Positions 51,413 to 59,875 of a stretch of DNA of 64,000 nucleotides are shown one piece after another; position 1 is the stretch's first letter, and each line of letters begins with the position of its first letter. The notes beneath the pieces were generated by a model, which was not told the DNA's origin, did not search any database, and saw nothing but the letters and a program-made list of their open reading frames with translations. The stretch is taken from assembly GCF_000447755.1 (NCBI RefSeq), contig NZ_AUNE01000003.1, positions 45,781 through 109,780 of the forward strand. The letters run 5' to 3'. The position numbers and the translations under genes were made by a program. The DNA comes from Bacteriovorax sp. BSW11_IV (lineage in GTDB: Bacteria; Bdellovibrionota; Bacteriovoracia; Bacteriovoracales; Bacteriovoracaceae).

Positions 51413-53494
51413 ATGAAAACTTTTACATCCTTGTTGGTCTTTTGCATTTTCTTTTCAGTTGCGGCAAAGTCACAAGAATTCCCACACCTAAAACTTATTA
51501 GCTCTCCAACAGTTGGGGGGGCAGGGATTAATATACTTCCATTTTATGAAGAGAATCCTCTTTATCAAAGAATTTTCCAAGAGCTTGAGAGTTCCCATGA
51601 AGATATCGCGAGAAGACAGGCCCAAAGTGTTGCGCAATCAGGAATCTTTGGTGGACTCAATACAATTGGTTATCGTTACAATCATGACTTCGGACAATTT
51701 TATGTGGCCTATAATCGTGTCATAGCTCCGGATCTCTTTCACGACACACGCTATATCGTGACCGATGAAATGGAAATTGTAATTGAAGCTTCTAAATTAT
51801 TCTCAAACTTAAAAGATGAAGGGAAGATTTCAATGGATCAAAAAGATATTGCTGCATTTGCTGGAATATCTTTCAAAAGAAAATACCGTTATGTGCATTT
51901 TGCTGATTCATATAACGATGCTCTTGTCGCAGATGTTAAGAAATTATTCTTTCCTTTTATTGTTTTTAGAAAAGGAAATTTCTTTGAGATGGCCCCATAT
52001 GAATTTGTTACAAAAGAAGACTCTCTGGGTGTTAAGGCCGTTGGAGCAGGAAATATTCCTGTGCAGCCAGGTCTAGGATTACAATTTGGTGGTCTCATAA
52101 AATATGAAAAAGTGGCGAAAGTAGATATTCAGGCCATTGGTGAAGAGGACGATCTTTCTGATGAAAAATTTAAAATTAGTTTTGAAAAAGAAAAAACTAT
52201 AGAAGCTGGGGCCAGTGTTGCTCTTGTCGCAGAATTTTTCTCATTTTTAAAACTCACTTTGCTTTCTTATGATATTTCATACGAATTATCTGAATCTAAC
52301 AGAACATACTTATCATTTAAAAAAGACGATATGTTTACGTTGTATAACCATGATGGGCCGCTGTTTCAAGAAGTATTAAATATACTCCGTTTTAAAGATT
52401 TTGATGCAAGAGTCATTGCTCCCTTTGCTATTTCATATAAAAAAGTTCTAAGTGAAACAAAGAAAACAAAATACTTTGCTCTTGTTTTTGGTGGCGTACG
52501 TGATTCGAAAACATCACATATTGAACTGGTAAAGGATGGTGTAGTAGAGAGCTTTTTTAGACATAATTACGAAAAGATTCGCTATCGAGAAAATTTATTC
52601 TCTCGTCTGTTTAATGCTTTAATTAGTTCAATACTTAGAATTAATACTGTTGCTACAAAAGACTATAATGAAGTTAGAAAATTAGAGTTTGAGTACAAAT
52701 CAACAAATGACGTTGTTGAACAAAGAAGTGATTTTAATCTAACAAATGATGAAGGAGATATGTCTCTTCATTATAATTATGAATTCAATGCCGCAAAAAC
52801 AACTGGAGCAATGAATAAAAAAGTGAAGTCATACGCCATATCTGGACTTGGGGCCTTTACTGGGATTAATAATAGTATAAAGAGCGCAGTTGAAGACGAA
52901 CGACTCGTTGGACCATTAAATATTTCTGGTCATTATAGAGTCGCTAAGTCGGGTGTCGAGGTGTTTCTCCAAAGAGATAAAGATGAAGTCCTTAATATTA
53001 TCAAAGACCAATGTGGCATGAAATCTAAAAATATTTTTAAGAGAATTAGAAGTCTCTTTAGTAGTTGTAAAAATAACCTCTATACAAGTTATGATCGTTT
53101 TCTAAGAGAATGGGGACAGAAAAACTACTCATATACAGAATTCAAACAATGTACAAAGTCATTCAAGTTTTTAGGATTTCGTTTTAAAAGACATATGAGT
53201 AAAGGCTGTCTTTCGACTAAAACGAAAAAAGAGGCCATTTTAACTGAAGTTCCTCTGTGGCGTTTAAAAGATGTTGTTCGAGAAATATTTTATCAGGCGA
53301 ATAATAAGGACGATTTAACAAAATACTTTAGAAATTCTGATTTGTTTTCTCATGGTAGTTTTTACGCGAATTCCTCTACAGGATCAGAGTTTAAGACCTA
53401 TTTTACAAATGGAACATTTAATGGCGTAGGAGTTGTTAAAAACTTTATGCTTGAAAATAATTATAGAACTCCGGCCTCAATCGACTTAGAGTAG
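51413..53494 (+). CDS. exported protein of unknown function (693 residues)
   Basis: Signal peptide ends AAKS-QE. The mature chain contains many amphipathic beta segments (IGYRYNHDFGQFYVAYNRV, FGGLIKYEKVAKVDIQAI, LTLLSYDISYELSE), suggesting a beta-rich, perhaps membrane-associated, protein. A C-terminal basic segment of about 100 residues (540-640) holds four Cys (DQCGM, SSCKN, KQCTK, KGCLS). No known domain is recognised. Its 3' end overlaps the convergent binding-protein gene by nine bases. Confidence 0.7.
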   Translation: MKTFTSLLVFCIFFSVAAKSQEFPHLKLISSPTVGGAGINILPFYEENPLYQRIFQELESSHEDIARRQAQSVAQSGIFGGLNTIGYRYNHDFGQFYVAYNRVIAPDLFHDTRYIVTDEMEIVIEASKLFSNLKDEGKISMDQKDIAAFAGISFKRKYRYVHFADSYNDALVADVKKLFFPFIVFRKGNFFEMAPYEFVTKEDSLGVKAVGAGNIPVQPGLGLQFGGLIKYEKVAKVDIQAIGEEDDLSDEKFKISFEKEKTIEAGASVALVAEFFSFLKLTLLSYDISYELSESNRTYLSFKKDDMFTLYNHDGPLFQEVLNILRFKDFDARVIAPFAISYKKVLSETKKTKYFALVFGGVRDSKTSHIELVKDGVVESFFRHNYEKIRYRENLFSRLFNALISSILRINTVATKDYNEVRKLEFEYKSTNDVVEQRSDFNLTNDEGDMSLHYNYEFNAAKTTGAMNKKVKSYAISGLGAFTGINNSIKSAVEDERLVGPLNISGHYRVAKSGVEVFLQRDKDEVLNIIKDQCGMKSKNIFKRIRSLFSSCKNNLYTSYDRFLREWGQKNYSYTEFKQCTKSFKFLGFRFKRHMSKGCLSTKTKKEAILTEVPLWRLKDVVREIFYQANNKDDLTKYFRNSDLFSHGSFYANSSTGSEFKTYFTNGTFNGVGVVKNFMLENNYRTPASIDLE

Positions 53495-54190
53495 ATTATA
53501 TTTCAATTTGATTTTCTTTATTTTTTCAGAATTATTTGAGAACCATTTATCAAATTTCATCACAAGTTCAGGATGTATAATAGATGATAATTTGTATGCA
53601 GTGTCGCGTGAGGGAAAATGAGGCGATTCAACAAAGGTGTTATTTGGAGCACTATTGTTGAGAACATCTTTGCTGATAAAAATTGATTGTACTCGTCCTT
53701 CTGTCATCATTTGTATCGCCGATTCTAGCTTTGGAGTCGTATAAATTTTGATATCTTTATGTAGATTTGATGGAATTGGTGGTGCAAATCCTAAGATGAT
53801 AACCATACTTGATACTGTCTTAATATCTTTTTGTGTATAGACAGCTTCAGTTGTTGTGTAAATAGACTGACTATAAGCGATAGCGCTCTCACCCTTTTTG
53901 CTCGCGAACCAATATTCATTATCTGGAATTTTAAAATCTATTTTTCTCTCAATAAATTCCTGAAAGAGTCTTTTAACGGGGAGGGTTTTATATTTAAATT
54001 CAATATTCTCAGTTTGTGCAAAAGCATCTAAAACATCTCTGAAGTAGGACCTTGTTACTTTTTCTGCCTTTGAGTATGAAAAAGGAGGGTAGTTGATATT
54101 TTCTAATCCAACTATATATTTCTCCTTCTTTACATCCGATGCAAAACAAAGATTAGATAATAATATAAGAAAAAATAATAGTGTTTTCAT
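53486..54190 (-). CDS. periplasmic family 3-like solute-binding protein
   Basis: 234 residues with a signal peptide ending CFA-SD. The mature part starts YIVGLENINYPPFSYS, followed by SYFRDVLDAFAQTENIEFKY and LFQEFIERKIDF, the common start of family 3 binding proteins. The C-terminus (FDKWFSNNSEKIKKIKLKYN) is the usual helix. No transport partners are adjacent. It follows the barrel gene at 54192 by one base, so one transcript is likely. Confidence 0.78.
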   Translation of the reverse strand: MKTLLFFLILLSNLCFASDVKKEKYIVGLENINYPPFSYSKAEKVTRSYFRDVLDAFAQTENIEFKYKTLPVKRLFQEFIERKIDFKIPDNEYWFASKKGESAIAYSQSIYTTTEAVYTQKDIKTVSSMVIILGFAPPIPSNLHKDIKIYTTPKLESAIQMMTEGRVQSIFISKDVLNNSAPNNTFVESPHFPSRDTAYKLSSIIHPELVMKFDKWFSNNSEKIKKIKLKYNLL

Positions 54191-54191
54191 A

Positions 54192-54752
54192 TTATCTAAA
54201 ATGAAATACCAGTTCTATCAAAGGAAAGATACTTGTAAATGTTTGAGAGACCTCTGTCTCTTGATTACTGCTGTCTGTTTCAGTCGTAATATTTAAGTTG
54301 TGATAATTTAGACTCGCTCCAAGATAGAAAAATCTATTAATTTTCAAATGGTATCCAAGGGCCACATTGTAGCTCCAGCCAGATATTTTATTTGTATTTG
54401 CATCTTTTCGCTCTCCTTTGGCATAGGGATTCCATGTTGCAGAAAAGAAGATATTTTTGTCTTCATTAAAATAGTAGAGTATTTTCGGACCAATTTCTAA
54501 AACACCGATTTCAGCGCTCTCAAGCCCATCTTGCTTATCAGTTCTGGTATATTTAGAAACGTTTTGCCCTATATATAATTTATCCTTCTTTCCAACAGAC
54601 GCCCCGATGAAAAGGGCCCCATTAAGCTTCGAATACTCAAAGCTTTTTTGAGTATCTGAATCAGTTGTGTAATTGAACCCAAGCTGCGTAGTAAGTTTTG
54701 CAAAAGAACTTGAGGCAAATGTAAATAGGATCATTATGAGAAAAGTCTTCAT
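54192..54752 (-). CDS. small outer-membrane beta-barrel protein
   Basis: The ATG at 54752 begins a good signal peptide (MKTFLIMILFTFASSSFA). Two ATGs 6 and 15 bases upstream are in frame and none has a clear ribosome site. About 186 residues; the mature part alternates like a barrel (TTQLGFNYTTDS, LFIGASVGKKDKLYIGQN, GPKILYYFNEDKNIFFSATW, YNVALGYHLKINRFFYLGAS) and ends FPLIELVFHFR, close to a barrel end. First gene of a pair with the solute-binding protein. Confidence 0.72.
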   Translation of the reverse strand: MKTFLIMILFTFASSSFAKLTTQLGFNYTTDSDTQKSFEYSKLNGALFIGASVGKKDKLYIGQNVSKYTRTDKQDGLESAEIGVLEIGPKILYYFNEDKNIFFSATWNPYAKGERKDANTNKISGWSYNVALGYHLKINRFFYLGASLNYHNLNITTETDSSNQETEVSQTFTSIFPLIELVFHFR

Positions 54753-54859
54753 ATACATATTATGCATTCATAACTATCTGGAATGAAGGGGTAAAATGGT
54801 TCTGGCAACTTTAAGATAAATTGAATTGTGGCCTACTAATTCTCACTAGATAATGAGTT

Positions 54860-55432
54860 ATGAATAATTTAATACAGGCCTCAGCAAAAACAAGGCTATT
54901 ATACTCGATTGTTTTTGTCTTTTTTTTATTCATTTTGATAAAGATATTCCAACTTCAAGAGTATGCAAATGCCGTATTTATTAGAGATCTCTTCAATCAC
55001 AATTCATTTCTTGCGATAAGTGTTTTTATCATCCTTTTTTGCTTGGCCAATATTTCTTATATTCCCGGATGGATATTCTTAGCGACAAGTGTTTATCTCT
55101 TTGGGAAAATTAATGGAGGGTTGCTTGTCTTTTTAGCTGCGATAATTTCTTCATTATTTTCTTTCTTTGTTCTTAGAGTGATTTTTGGTCGCCCTTTGAC
55201 TGAAATTCAAGTTCCAAAAATCCAAAAAATTATGAAAAAATTTCAACACAATGAAATACTTGGAGTGACTGTTCTTAGGCTAATTTTTCAAACTAATCCA
55301 TTTGTTAACTATGCTTTGGCCTTTAGTTCAGTGAGAGCAAAAAATTATATAATGGGGACACTCTTAGGTTTACCACTTCCCATAATCGTTTATTGTTATT
55401 TTTTTGAAACATTTTTTAATAAAGTTCTCTAG
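54860..55432 (+). CDS. TVP38/TMEM64 (DedA-like) membrane protein
   Basis: 190 residues with five to six hydrophobic helices. The central segment ISYIPGWIFLATSVYLFGKINGG, then RLIFQTNPFVNYALAFSSVR, resembles the VTT/SNARE-associated domain, with its re-entrant pro-gly loops. Members include lipid scramblase and polyprenyl-phosphate translocase candidates. It is somewhat short for the family, lacking the extended N-terminus. Eight bases upstream of a thioredoxin-fold gene. Confidence 0.75.
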   Translation: MNNLIQASAKTRLLYSIVFVFFLFILIKIFQLQEYANAVFIRDLFNHNSFLAISVFIILFCLANISYIPGWIFLATSVYLFGKINGGLLVFLAAIISSLFSFFVLRVIFGRPLTEIQVPKIQKIMKKFQHNEILGVTVLRLIFQTNPFVNYALAFSSVRAKNYIMGTLLGLPLPIIVYCYFFETFFNKVL

Positions 55433-55440
55433 GGGCGAAT

Positions 55441-55923
55441 ATGAATAACGGTGAGTTTGTCGATAATTTTGAAATTAAATTATTAAATGGTTTAACCTTT
55501 GATTTGTACAATTCCCTCAAAAGAGGACCGGTTGTTATTAATTTCATAATGGGGACATGGTGCCCCTTTTGTACAAACCATTTGAAGAAAATAAGAACAT
55601 GGCAAGAAACAATAAATCGCAATGTGACAATGCTTATAATCTCGAGTGAGCCCCCTGAAAATTTACGTCATTGGTTGAATAAAAATCCCATGACTTATTT
55701 ATTTGCGAGTGATGAAAATGCTGAGATCATTAATAGTTTTGGAGTTAAGCATCTGCTTATAGATATTGCGAGTCCTGCAACATTTCTCATTGATGTCGAC
55801 ACGCAAATAAAAATGGCCTTTAAAGGAATAAGAACTAGGAAAACAAGGGCGCAAATGTTAGAGACCATTTGCACCACTGCCGATTGCGGTGACACCGAAG
55901 TCACATTAGAGAGAATACTCTAA
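55441..55923 (+). CDS. thioredoxin-fold protein (AhpC/TSA or TlpA-like)
   Basis: 160 residues. INFIMGTWCPFCTNHLKKI holds the redox pair Cys41/Cys44 in a WCPFC motif, as in TlpA/ResA and peroxiredoxin-like redoxins. A cis-Pro region ASPATFLIDVD follows. No export signal is visible, so it is probably cytoplasmic. Two C-terminal Cys (ICTTADCG) may be extra redox sites. Co-transcribed with the TVP38-like gene and ends one base from the convergent cytochrome gene. Confidence 0.8.
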   Translation: MNNGEFVDNFEIKLLNGLTFDLYNSLKRGPVVINFIMGTWCPFCTNHLKKIRTWQETINRNVTMLIISSEPPENLRHWLNKNPMTYLFASDENAEIINSFGVKHLLIDIASPATFLIDVDTQIKMAFKGIRTRKTRAQMLETICTTADCGDTEVTLERIL

Positions 55924-56283
55924 CTATTGGTGCATACCTTTAACTTTATCTTTTGATAAAGAGTGAACGTAAGCTGCAACGTTTGCAATATCATCTGCTT
56001 TTAAAGATTTAACTTTAGCAAGCATCATTGCAGTCGCTTTTGTTTTTCTTGTTCCAGATTGAATAGCGCTTACTTGTTCAGCAACGTATTTTTCGTCAAG
56101 ACCTGCGATTCTTGGACCTTTTAAAAGAGCAACTTTATCTGCAGGGGCCTTACCCATACCATCAGCATTGTGGCATTGAGCACAGTTTACTTTTTTAAAT
56201 ACGGCCTCACCTTTTTTAACGTCACCAGCGAAACTAGATAGACCAAAAAGAACTGTGAATAAACAAACAATTGTTTTAGACAT
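55924..56283 (-). CDS. small c-type cytochrome
   Basis: 119 residues from the ATG at 56283, which has GAGGAG upstream; an in-frame ATG 15 bases earlier is rejected. Signal peptide ends SSFAG. Heme-binding CAQCH (Cys34, Cys37, His38) is followed by NADGMGKAPADK and a C-terminal helix ADDIANVAAYVHSL, typical of class I cytochrome c (c553/c4-like). A Met in ATAMMLAKV is the likely sixth ligand. Periplasmic electron carrier; partner unknown. Independent of the ole operon, which ends 90 bases upstream on the same strand but is followed by a hairpin. Confidence 0.9.
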   Translation of the reverse strand: MSKTIVCLFTVLFGLSSFAGDVKKGEAVFKKVNCAQCHNADGMGKAPADKVALLKGPRIAGLDEKYVAEQVSAIQSGTRKTKATAMMLAKVKSLKADDIANVAAYVHSLSKDKVKGMHQ

Positions 56284-56343
56284 ATATGTACTCCTCATTT
56301 AATCAGTTGAGGGCAGTATAAACCCAATTTTTTAAAAATCAAA

Positions 56344-56364
56344 GAGCGCAACTCTAAGTTGCAC
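56344..56364 (-). terminator. hairpin after oleD
   Basis: On the minus strand GCAACT and AGTTGC pair (56348-56353 with 56357-56362) around a three-base loop, followed about ten bases later by a T-rich run. It lies just past the oleD stop and likely ends the operon. Confidence 0.55.
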
Positions 56365-56373
56365 CCTATTGTT

Positions 56374-57348
56374 TTATTTAAGATCTGCTAGGGCCTGTTC
56401 AATAGATGTTATTTGTCTGTAGTTGAAGTCATTTACGGCCTTGGCATGGGAGAAGTAGTGTGATGTTCCCATTTGCAATGCAACAAATCTCGTCATCGGT
56501 GGGTGTACATTGTAAATTCTAAAAACTTTTAAAAATAATTCAATAACAGCCCCAATGGTATAGGCGAGCTTTAAAGGAACTTTCTTTGTGACTGGTTGTT
56601 GCTCTTTTATTGCGAGAATATCATTGATAAAATCCCACAGCGGCACCGGGCGCTCTTGGCCAATGAAGTAAGCACTACCATTTACTGGAGAGTCTGCTGA
56701 TAGTGCCTTAAAGGCCAATAGGTGGGCATAAACAGCATTGCTGACATGGATGATATCCACCATATTCTTTCCATCACCTATGATTTTCAGTTTATTTTGT
56801 TTTCTCGCTTCTATTAGGCGTGGAATAATATTCTTATCACGTTTACCAAAAATGAGGTGTGGGCGTAGGGCACAGGTTTGAAGACCGTCTTTAGAGGCCT
56901 CTAAAATAAGTGACTCGGCCATGGCCTTGCTTTTAGCATAGAGACTCAAAAACTCTTTTGCATGACCGTGGGACTCGTCTTTGCCTTCAATAGATTCTTT
57001 ACTATAAGCAACGGAAGGCGTGCTAGTAAAAACAAGTTTTACAATATTGCGCTCTTTCATGGCCCTAATAATATTCTTTGCACCAATGACGTTAGTATTA
57101 TAGAAATCTTCCCATTTTCCCCACATGGCGACTTTTCCACCCACATGAAAAACAGCGTCGATCCCTTCTAAGGCCCTGTACACATCATCGTAATTATCTA
57201 AATTGCCCTTTCGTGTAGAAATGCCTAGTTCAGTAAGCTCGTTTGAAGCATTTCTAGAAAAATTGAAAACAACATGGCCTTCGTCTTTTAGGGCCTTTGC
57301 GATTTCAAAACCCAGAAAGCCACTGGCCCCTGTCACTAGAATATTCAT
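56374..57348 (-). CDS. oleD: OleD, NAD(P)H-dependent 2-alkyl-3-ketoalkanoic acid reductase
   Basis: 324 residues, extended SDR of the epimerase/3-beta-HSD type. TGASGFLG at 6-13 binds the nucleotide; Tyr137 and Lys141 (YAKSK) form the catalytic pair with a Ser in the TSTPSVAY loop. In the Ole pathway it reduces the beta-keto acid from OleA to the beta-hydroxy acid. Its ATG overlaps the OleC stop as ATGA, with AAGGAAAA before it. Assignment rests mainly on position in a full oleABCD order; alone, the family would be ambiguous. Confidence 0.88.
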   Translation of the reverse strand: MNILVTGASGFLGFEIAKALKDEGHVVFNFSRNASNELTELGISTRKGNLDNYDDVYRALEGIDAVFHVGGKVAMWGKWEDFYNTNVIGAKNIIRAMKERNIVKLVFTSTPSVAYSKESIEGKDESHGHAKEFLSLYAKSKAMAESLILEASKDGLQTCALRPHLIFGKRDKNIIPRLIEARKQNKLKIIGDGKNMVDIIHVSNAVYAHLLAFKALSADSPVNGSAYFIGQERPVPLWDFINDILAIKEQQPVTKKVPLKLAYTIGAVIELFLKVFRIYNVHPPMTRFVALQMGTSHYFSHAKAVNDFNYRQITSIEQALADLK

Positions 57349-58988
57349 TGTAATTTTCCTTCATTGGCCATTTGGGCAAGTTTTAGTCGATCAATTTTGA
57401 TATTGTGTCTAACATCAACTGGAAATGCATTACTCTGATAAAAGTGCTTAATATCTTTTGTATGCTCATACGAATTCGCAAGCAACTTTAGTTCTTCAAT
57501 AAATTTTTCGCGATCGGCACCTTTTAGAATTTTTTTATCAAACCTCTCAACAACTAGACCTAGGTCTTTTTCCATTTGATGACCTAAACCTATAAGCGCC
57601 GTTCTTTTAATTTGCGGGTGCTCGTTAAAGATGGCCTCACATTGAATTGAACTCTTAAGTCCTGACTTCGCTTGGACTCTGTAGCTTTTTCGACCACAAA
57701 ACCAAAGGTGACCTTCTTCGTCTATGTAACCGATATCGCCCATACGGTGCCAAACTATGCCATTATCATAGATTTTAGCTTCCGCAGTTTTTTGTGGCAT
57801 ATTGAAATATTCTTTTGTGACAACGTCACCGGTGACAAGAATTTCGCCCATTGATAGGGGAGGTAATTCTGTGGCCTCGGCCATCGTTGGAATTACATCA
57901 TCTGTAATGGCAATAATTTTTAACTGTATTCCTGGCGCAACTTTTCCTACACATGTTCCGGCACCTAGTTTGGTTTTACTGACAGTCTTCTCTAAAAGAA
58001 ATCGCCCTTCAACATTGGCAACAGGGAGGCATTCAGTTGCTCCATAAGGAGTATATGTTGTTCCATTGGGAAGAACTTTTTGAAACATTTCATGAATAAG
58101 CGGTGATACAGGTGCTCCAAACATAACAAGATACTTTACTGTGGGAAGAGTTATATTATTTTCTACACAATAGCGTGCAACTTTTTCCCAAATAGCGGGT
58201 GAGCCTGCAACAAAAGTTCCTTTGTGATCTTGAATATTTTTTACAAGAACTTTAGGGTCAGCTTTTGCCGGTCTCGATGGATTCATATCTGGGATACAAG
58301 AAGTCATACCCATGGCCATGGTGAAAAAGGCAAAAAGAGGGAACCCTGGAATATCGACTTCAGTTTCATTAAGACTGAAGAGTTCTTTCAGCATATCGGT
58401 TTGAGTATTGAAGATTCGATGAGTGTATACAACACCTTTTGGAATACCAGTTCCTCCAGAGGTAAAGAGAATGGCCGCCATTTGATCTGCTGTTATAGAG
58501 ACTTTGTCATTGAAATCTTTTTTCTTTTTTTGCCATGTCTTTGTTGAGACCATTTTTCCCCAAGTTAATTTACCGGTTGTGACAAAAAATTTAATACTAT
58601 TGAAAATACTCGGGTAGAAAAGTCTTAGAAAATGAACTTCAGGCACCGCAATGAGCCCTTCTGGTTTTAATTCTTTAATAGAACGAAGAAGATTTTCTTT
58701 GCCCATTCCTGGATCAATAAATACAGGAATGACACCCATTCTAAAAAGAGCAAATGTAATAACTGGAAATTCTATGCCAGGCCTTACAAAGACTAGGACT
58801 TTGTGTCCGGGTCTTAAACCTAATTCTTTAAGATGGGCGGCATAGTTTTTAGATTCAGCAACAAGTTCGAAAAAAGTTAAAAAATCATGGCCACCTTTTT
58901 TACTCGACGCGACCACGGCCTTCTTCTCTGGAAATTGAAGGGCCTTTTCATCTATTCTTGCTGCAATATTTTTAATATCGTCCATCAT
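57345..58988 (-). CDS. oleC: OleC, beta-lactone synthetase (ANL ligase family)
   Basis: 547 residues. Adenylating-enzyme motif LFTSGGTGIPKGVVYTHR with Gly in place of the usual Thr (SGGTG) at 176-185, A5 TPYGATE at 313-319, then HRMGDIGYIDEEGHLWF and CGRKSYRVQ. In the Ole pathway this enzyme converts the beta-hydroxy acid with ATP to a beta-lactone. Its neighbours on both sides are the other ole genes, with a 4-base overlap to oleD and five bases from oleB. OleB and OleC are separate, not fused as in some actinobacteria. A fatty-acyl-CoA ligase is the alternative if context were ignored. Confidence 0.9.
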   Translation of the reverse strand: MMDDIKNIAARIDEKALQFPEKKAVVASSKKGGHDFLTFFELVAESKNYAAHLKELGLRPGHKVLVFVRPGIEFPVITFALFRMGVIPVFIDPGMGKENLLRSIKELKPEGLIAVPEVHFLRLFYPSIFNSIKFFVTTGKLTWGKMVSTKTWQKKKKDFNDKVSITADQMAAILFTSGGTGIPKGVVYTHRIFNTQTDMLKELFSLNETEVDIPGFPLFAFFTMAMGMTSCIPDMNPSRPAKADPKVLVKNIQDHKGTFVAGSPAIWEKVARYCVENNITLPTVKYLVMFGAPVSPLIHEMFQKVLPNGTTYTPYGATECLPVANVEGRFLLEKTVSKTKLGAGTCVGKVAPGIQLKIIAITDDVIPTMAEATELPPLSMGEILVTGDVVTKEYFNMPQKTAEAKIYDNGIVWHRMGDIGYIDEEGHLWFCGRKSYRVQAKSGLKSSIQCEAIFNEHPQIKRTALIGLGHQMEKDLGLVVERFDKKILKGADREKFIEELKLLANSYEHTKDIKHFYQSNAFPVDVRHNIKIDRLKLAQMANEGKLQ

Positions 58989-58993
58989 TTTAC

Positions 58994-59875
58994 CTATGCT
59001 AGAGAATTAAAGAACTCTTCCATGTCATTGATGGCGCGCTCTTTTTCATCTTCAATTACATAGTGATTCGCTTTGTCGTAGACAAGATATTTAGCTTCAG
59101 GAAAAAAATCCTGCCATCTTTTTAAAAAATGCATATTGAAGCAAAAGTCTTTTGCACCCCAAATGAAAAGTTTTGGCATCTTTAGAGTTAAGAGCTTGTC
59201 TTCAATATCACTAAGAGTCATATAACTAGGATGATTTTTTTGTAATGGAATATCTTTTACAAAACGTGCCGTAGCAATTCTGTTTTCGTAATTGTTATAG
59301 GGAAGCAGTAGTCCTTCTTTTGCTTCTTTTGAAAGACCATTACTTGAGGCCATAAATGTTGCAGGGTAGGCAAAGGCATTAAATGTTCTCACCATCCATT
59401 CCCCGAAAACAGGAATCTTACATAGAGCAATTCTCATTGGAATTCTAAGAGACTTAAAGGCCGCTGTATTTAAAAAGACAATTCCTTTAATTCTTTCAGG
59501 GTAGCGTGTGGCCACTCCCATACCAATGGCTCCGCCCCAGTCATGAACAACGAGACGAATATTTTTTAAGTCCAGTTTTGTAATAAGTGACTCAATATTT
59601 TGAATATGATTTTCTAATTCATATTCATAATCTTGTGGCTTAGATGAGAGTCCGCAGCCAATATGGTCGGGTGCTATACAGCGATAATTTTTAGAAAATT
59701 CTTTGATCAAATTTCTGTAGTAAAAAGACCATGTTGGGTTTCCATGGAGAAAGAGAATCGGATCACCGTCACCTTCATCAACATAGTGCAATTTTAAATG
59801 ACCTAACATGAGGTAATTTTCTTTAAATGGATATTCTTCTTTCAAGTTTTCAGATATTTTCACTGTATTCACCAT
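58994..59875 (-). CDS. oleB: OleB, beta-lactone decarboxylase (alpha/beta hydrolase, haloalkane-dehalogenase-like)
   Basis: 293 residues. HGNPTWSFYYRN (44-55) forms the oxyanion region; the nucleophile is Asp112 in VVHDWGGAIG; acid candidate Asp243 (GAKDFCF); catalytic His271 (ANHYVIED). An Asp rather than Ser nucleophile is the hallmark of the haloalkane dehalogenase and OleB group. OleB opens the beta-lactone with loss of CO2 to give the cis-olefin. It overlaps the end of oleA by seven bases, so the proteins are probably made together and may form a complex, as known for Ole systems. Confidence 0.9.
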   Translation of the reverse strand: MVNTVKISENLKEEYPFKENYLMLGHLKLHYVDEGDGDPILFLHGNPTWSFYYRNLIKEFSKNYRCIAPDHIGCGLSSKPQDYEYELENHIQNIESLITKLDLKNIRLVVHDWGGAIGMGVATRYPERIKGIVFLNTAAFKSLRIPMRIALCKIPVFGEWMVRTFNAFAYPATFMASSNGLSKEAKEGLLLPYNNYENRIATARFVKDIPLQKNHPSYMTLSDIEDKLLTLKMPKLFIWGAKDFCFNMHFLKRWQDFFPEAKYLVYDKANHYVIEDEKERAINDMEEFFNSLA

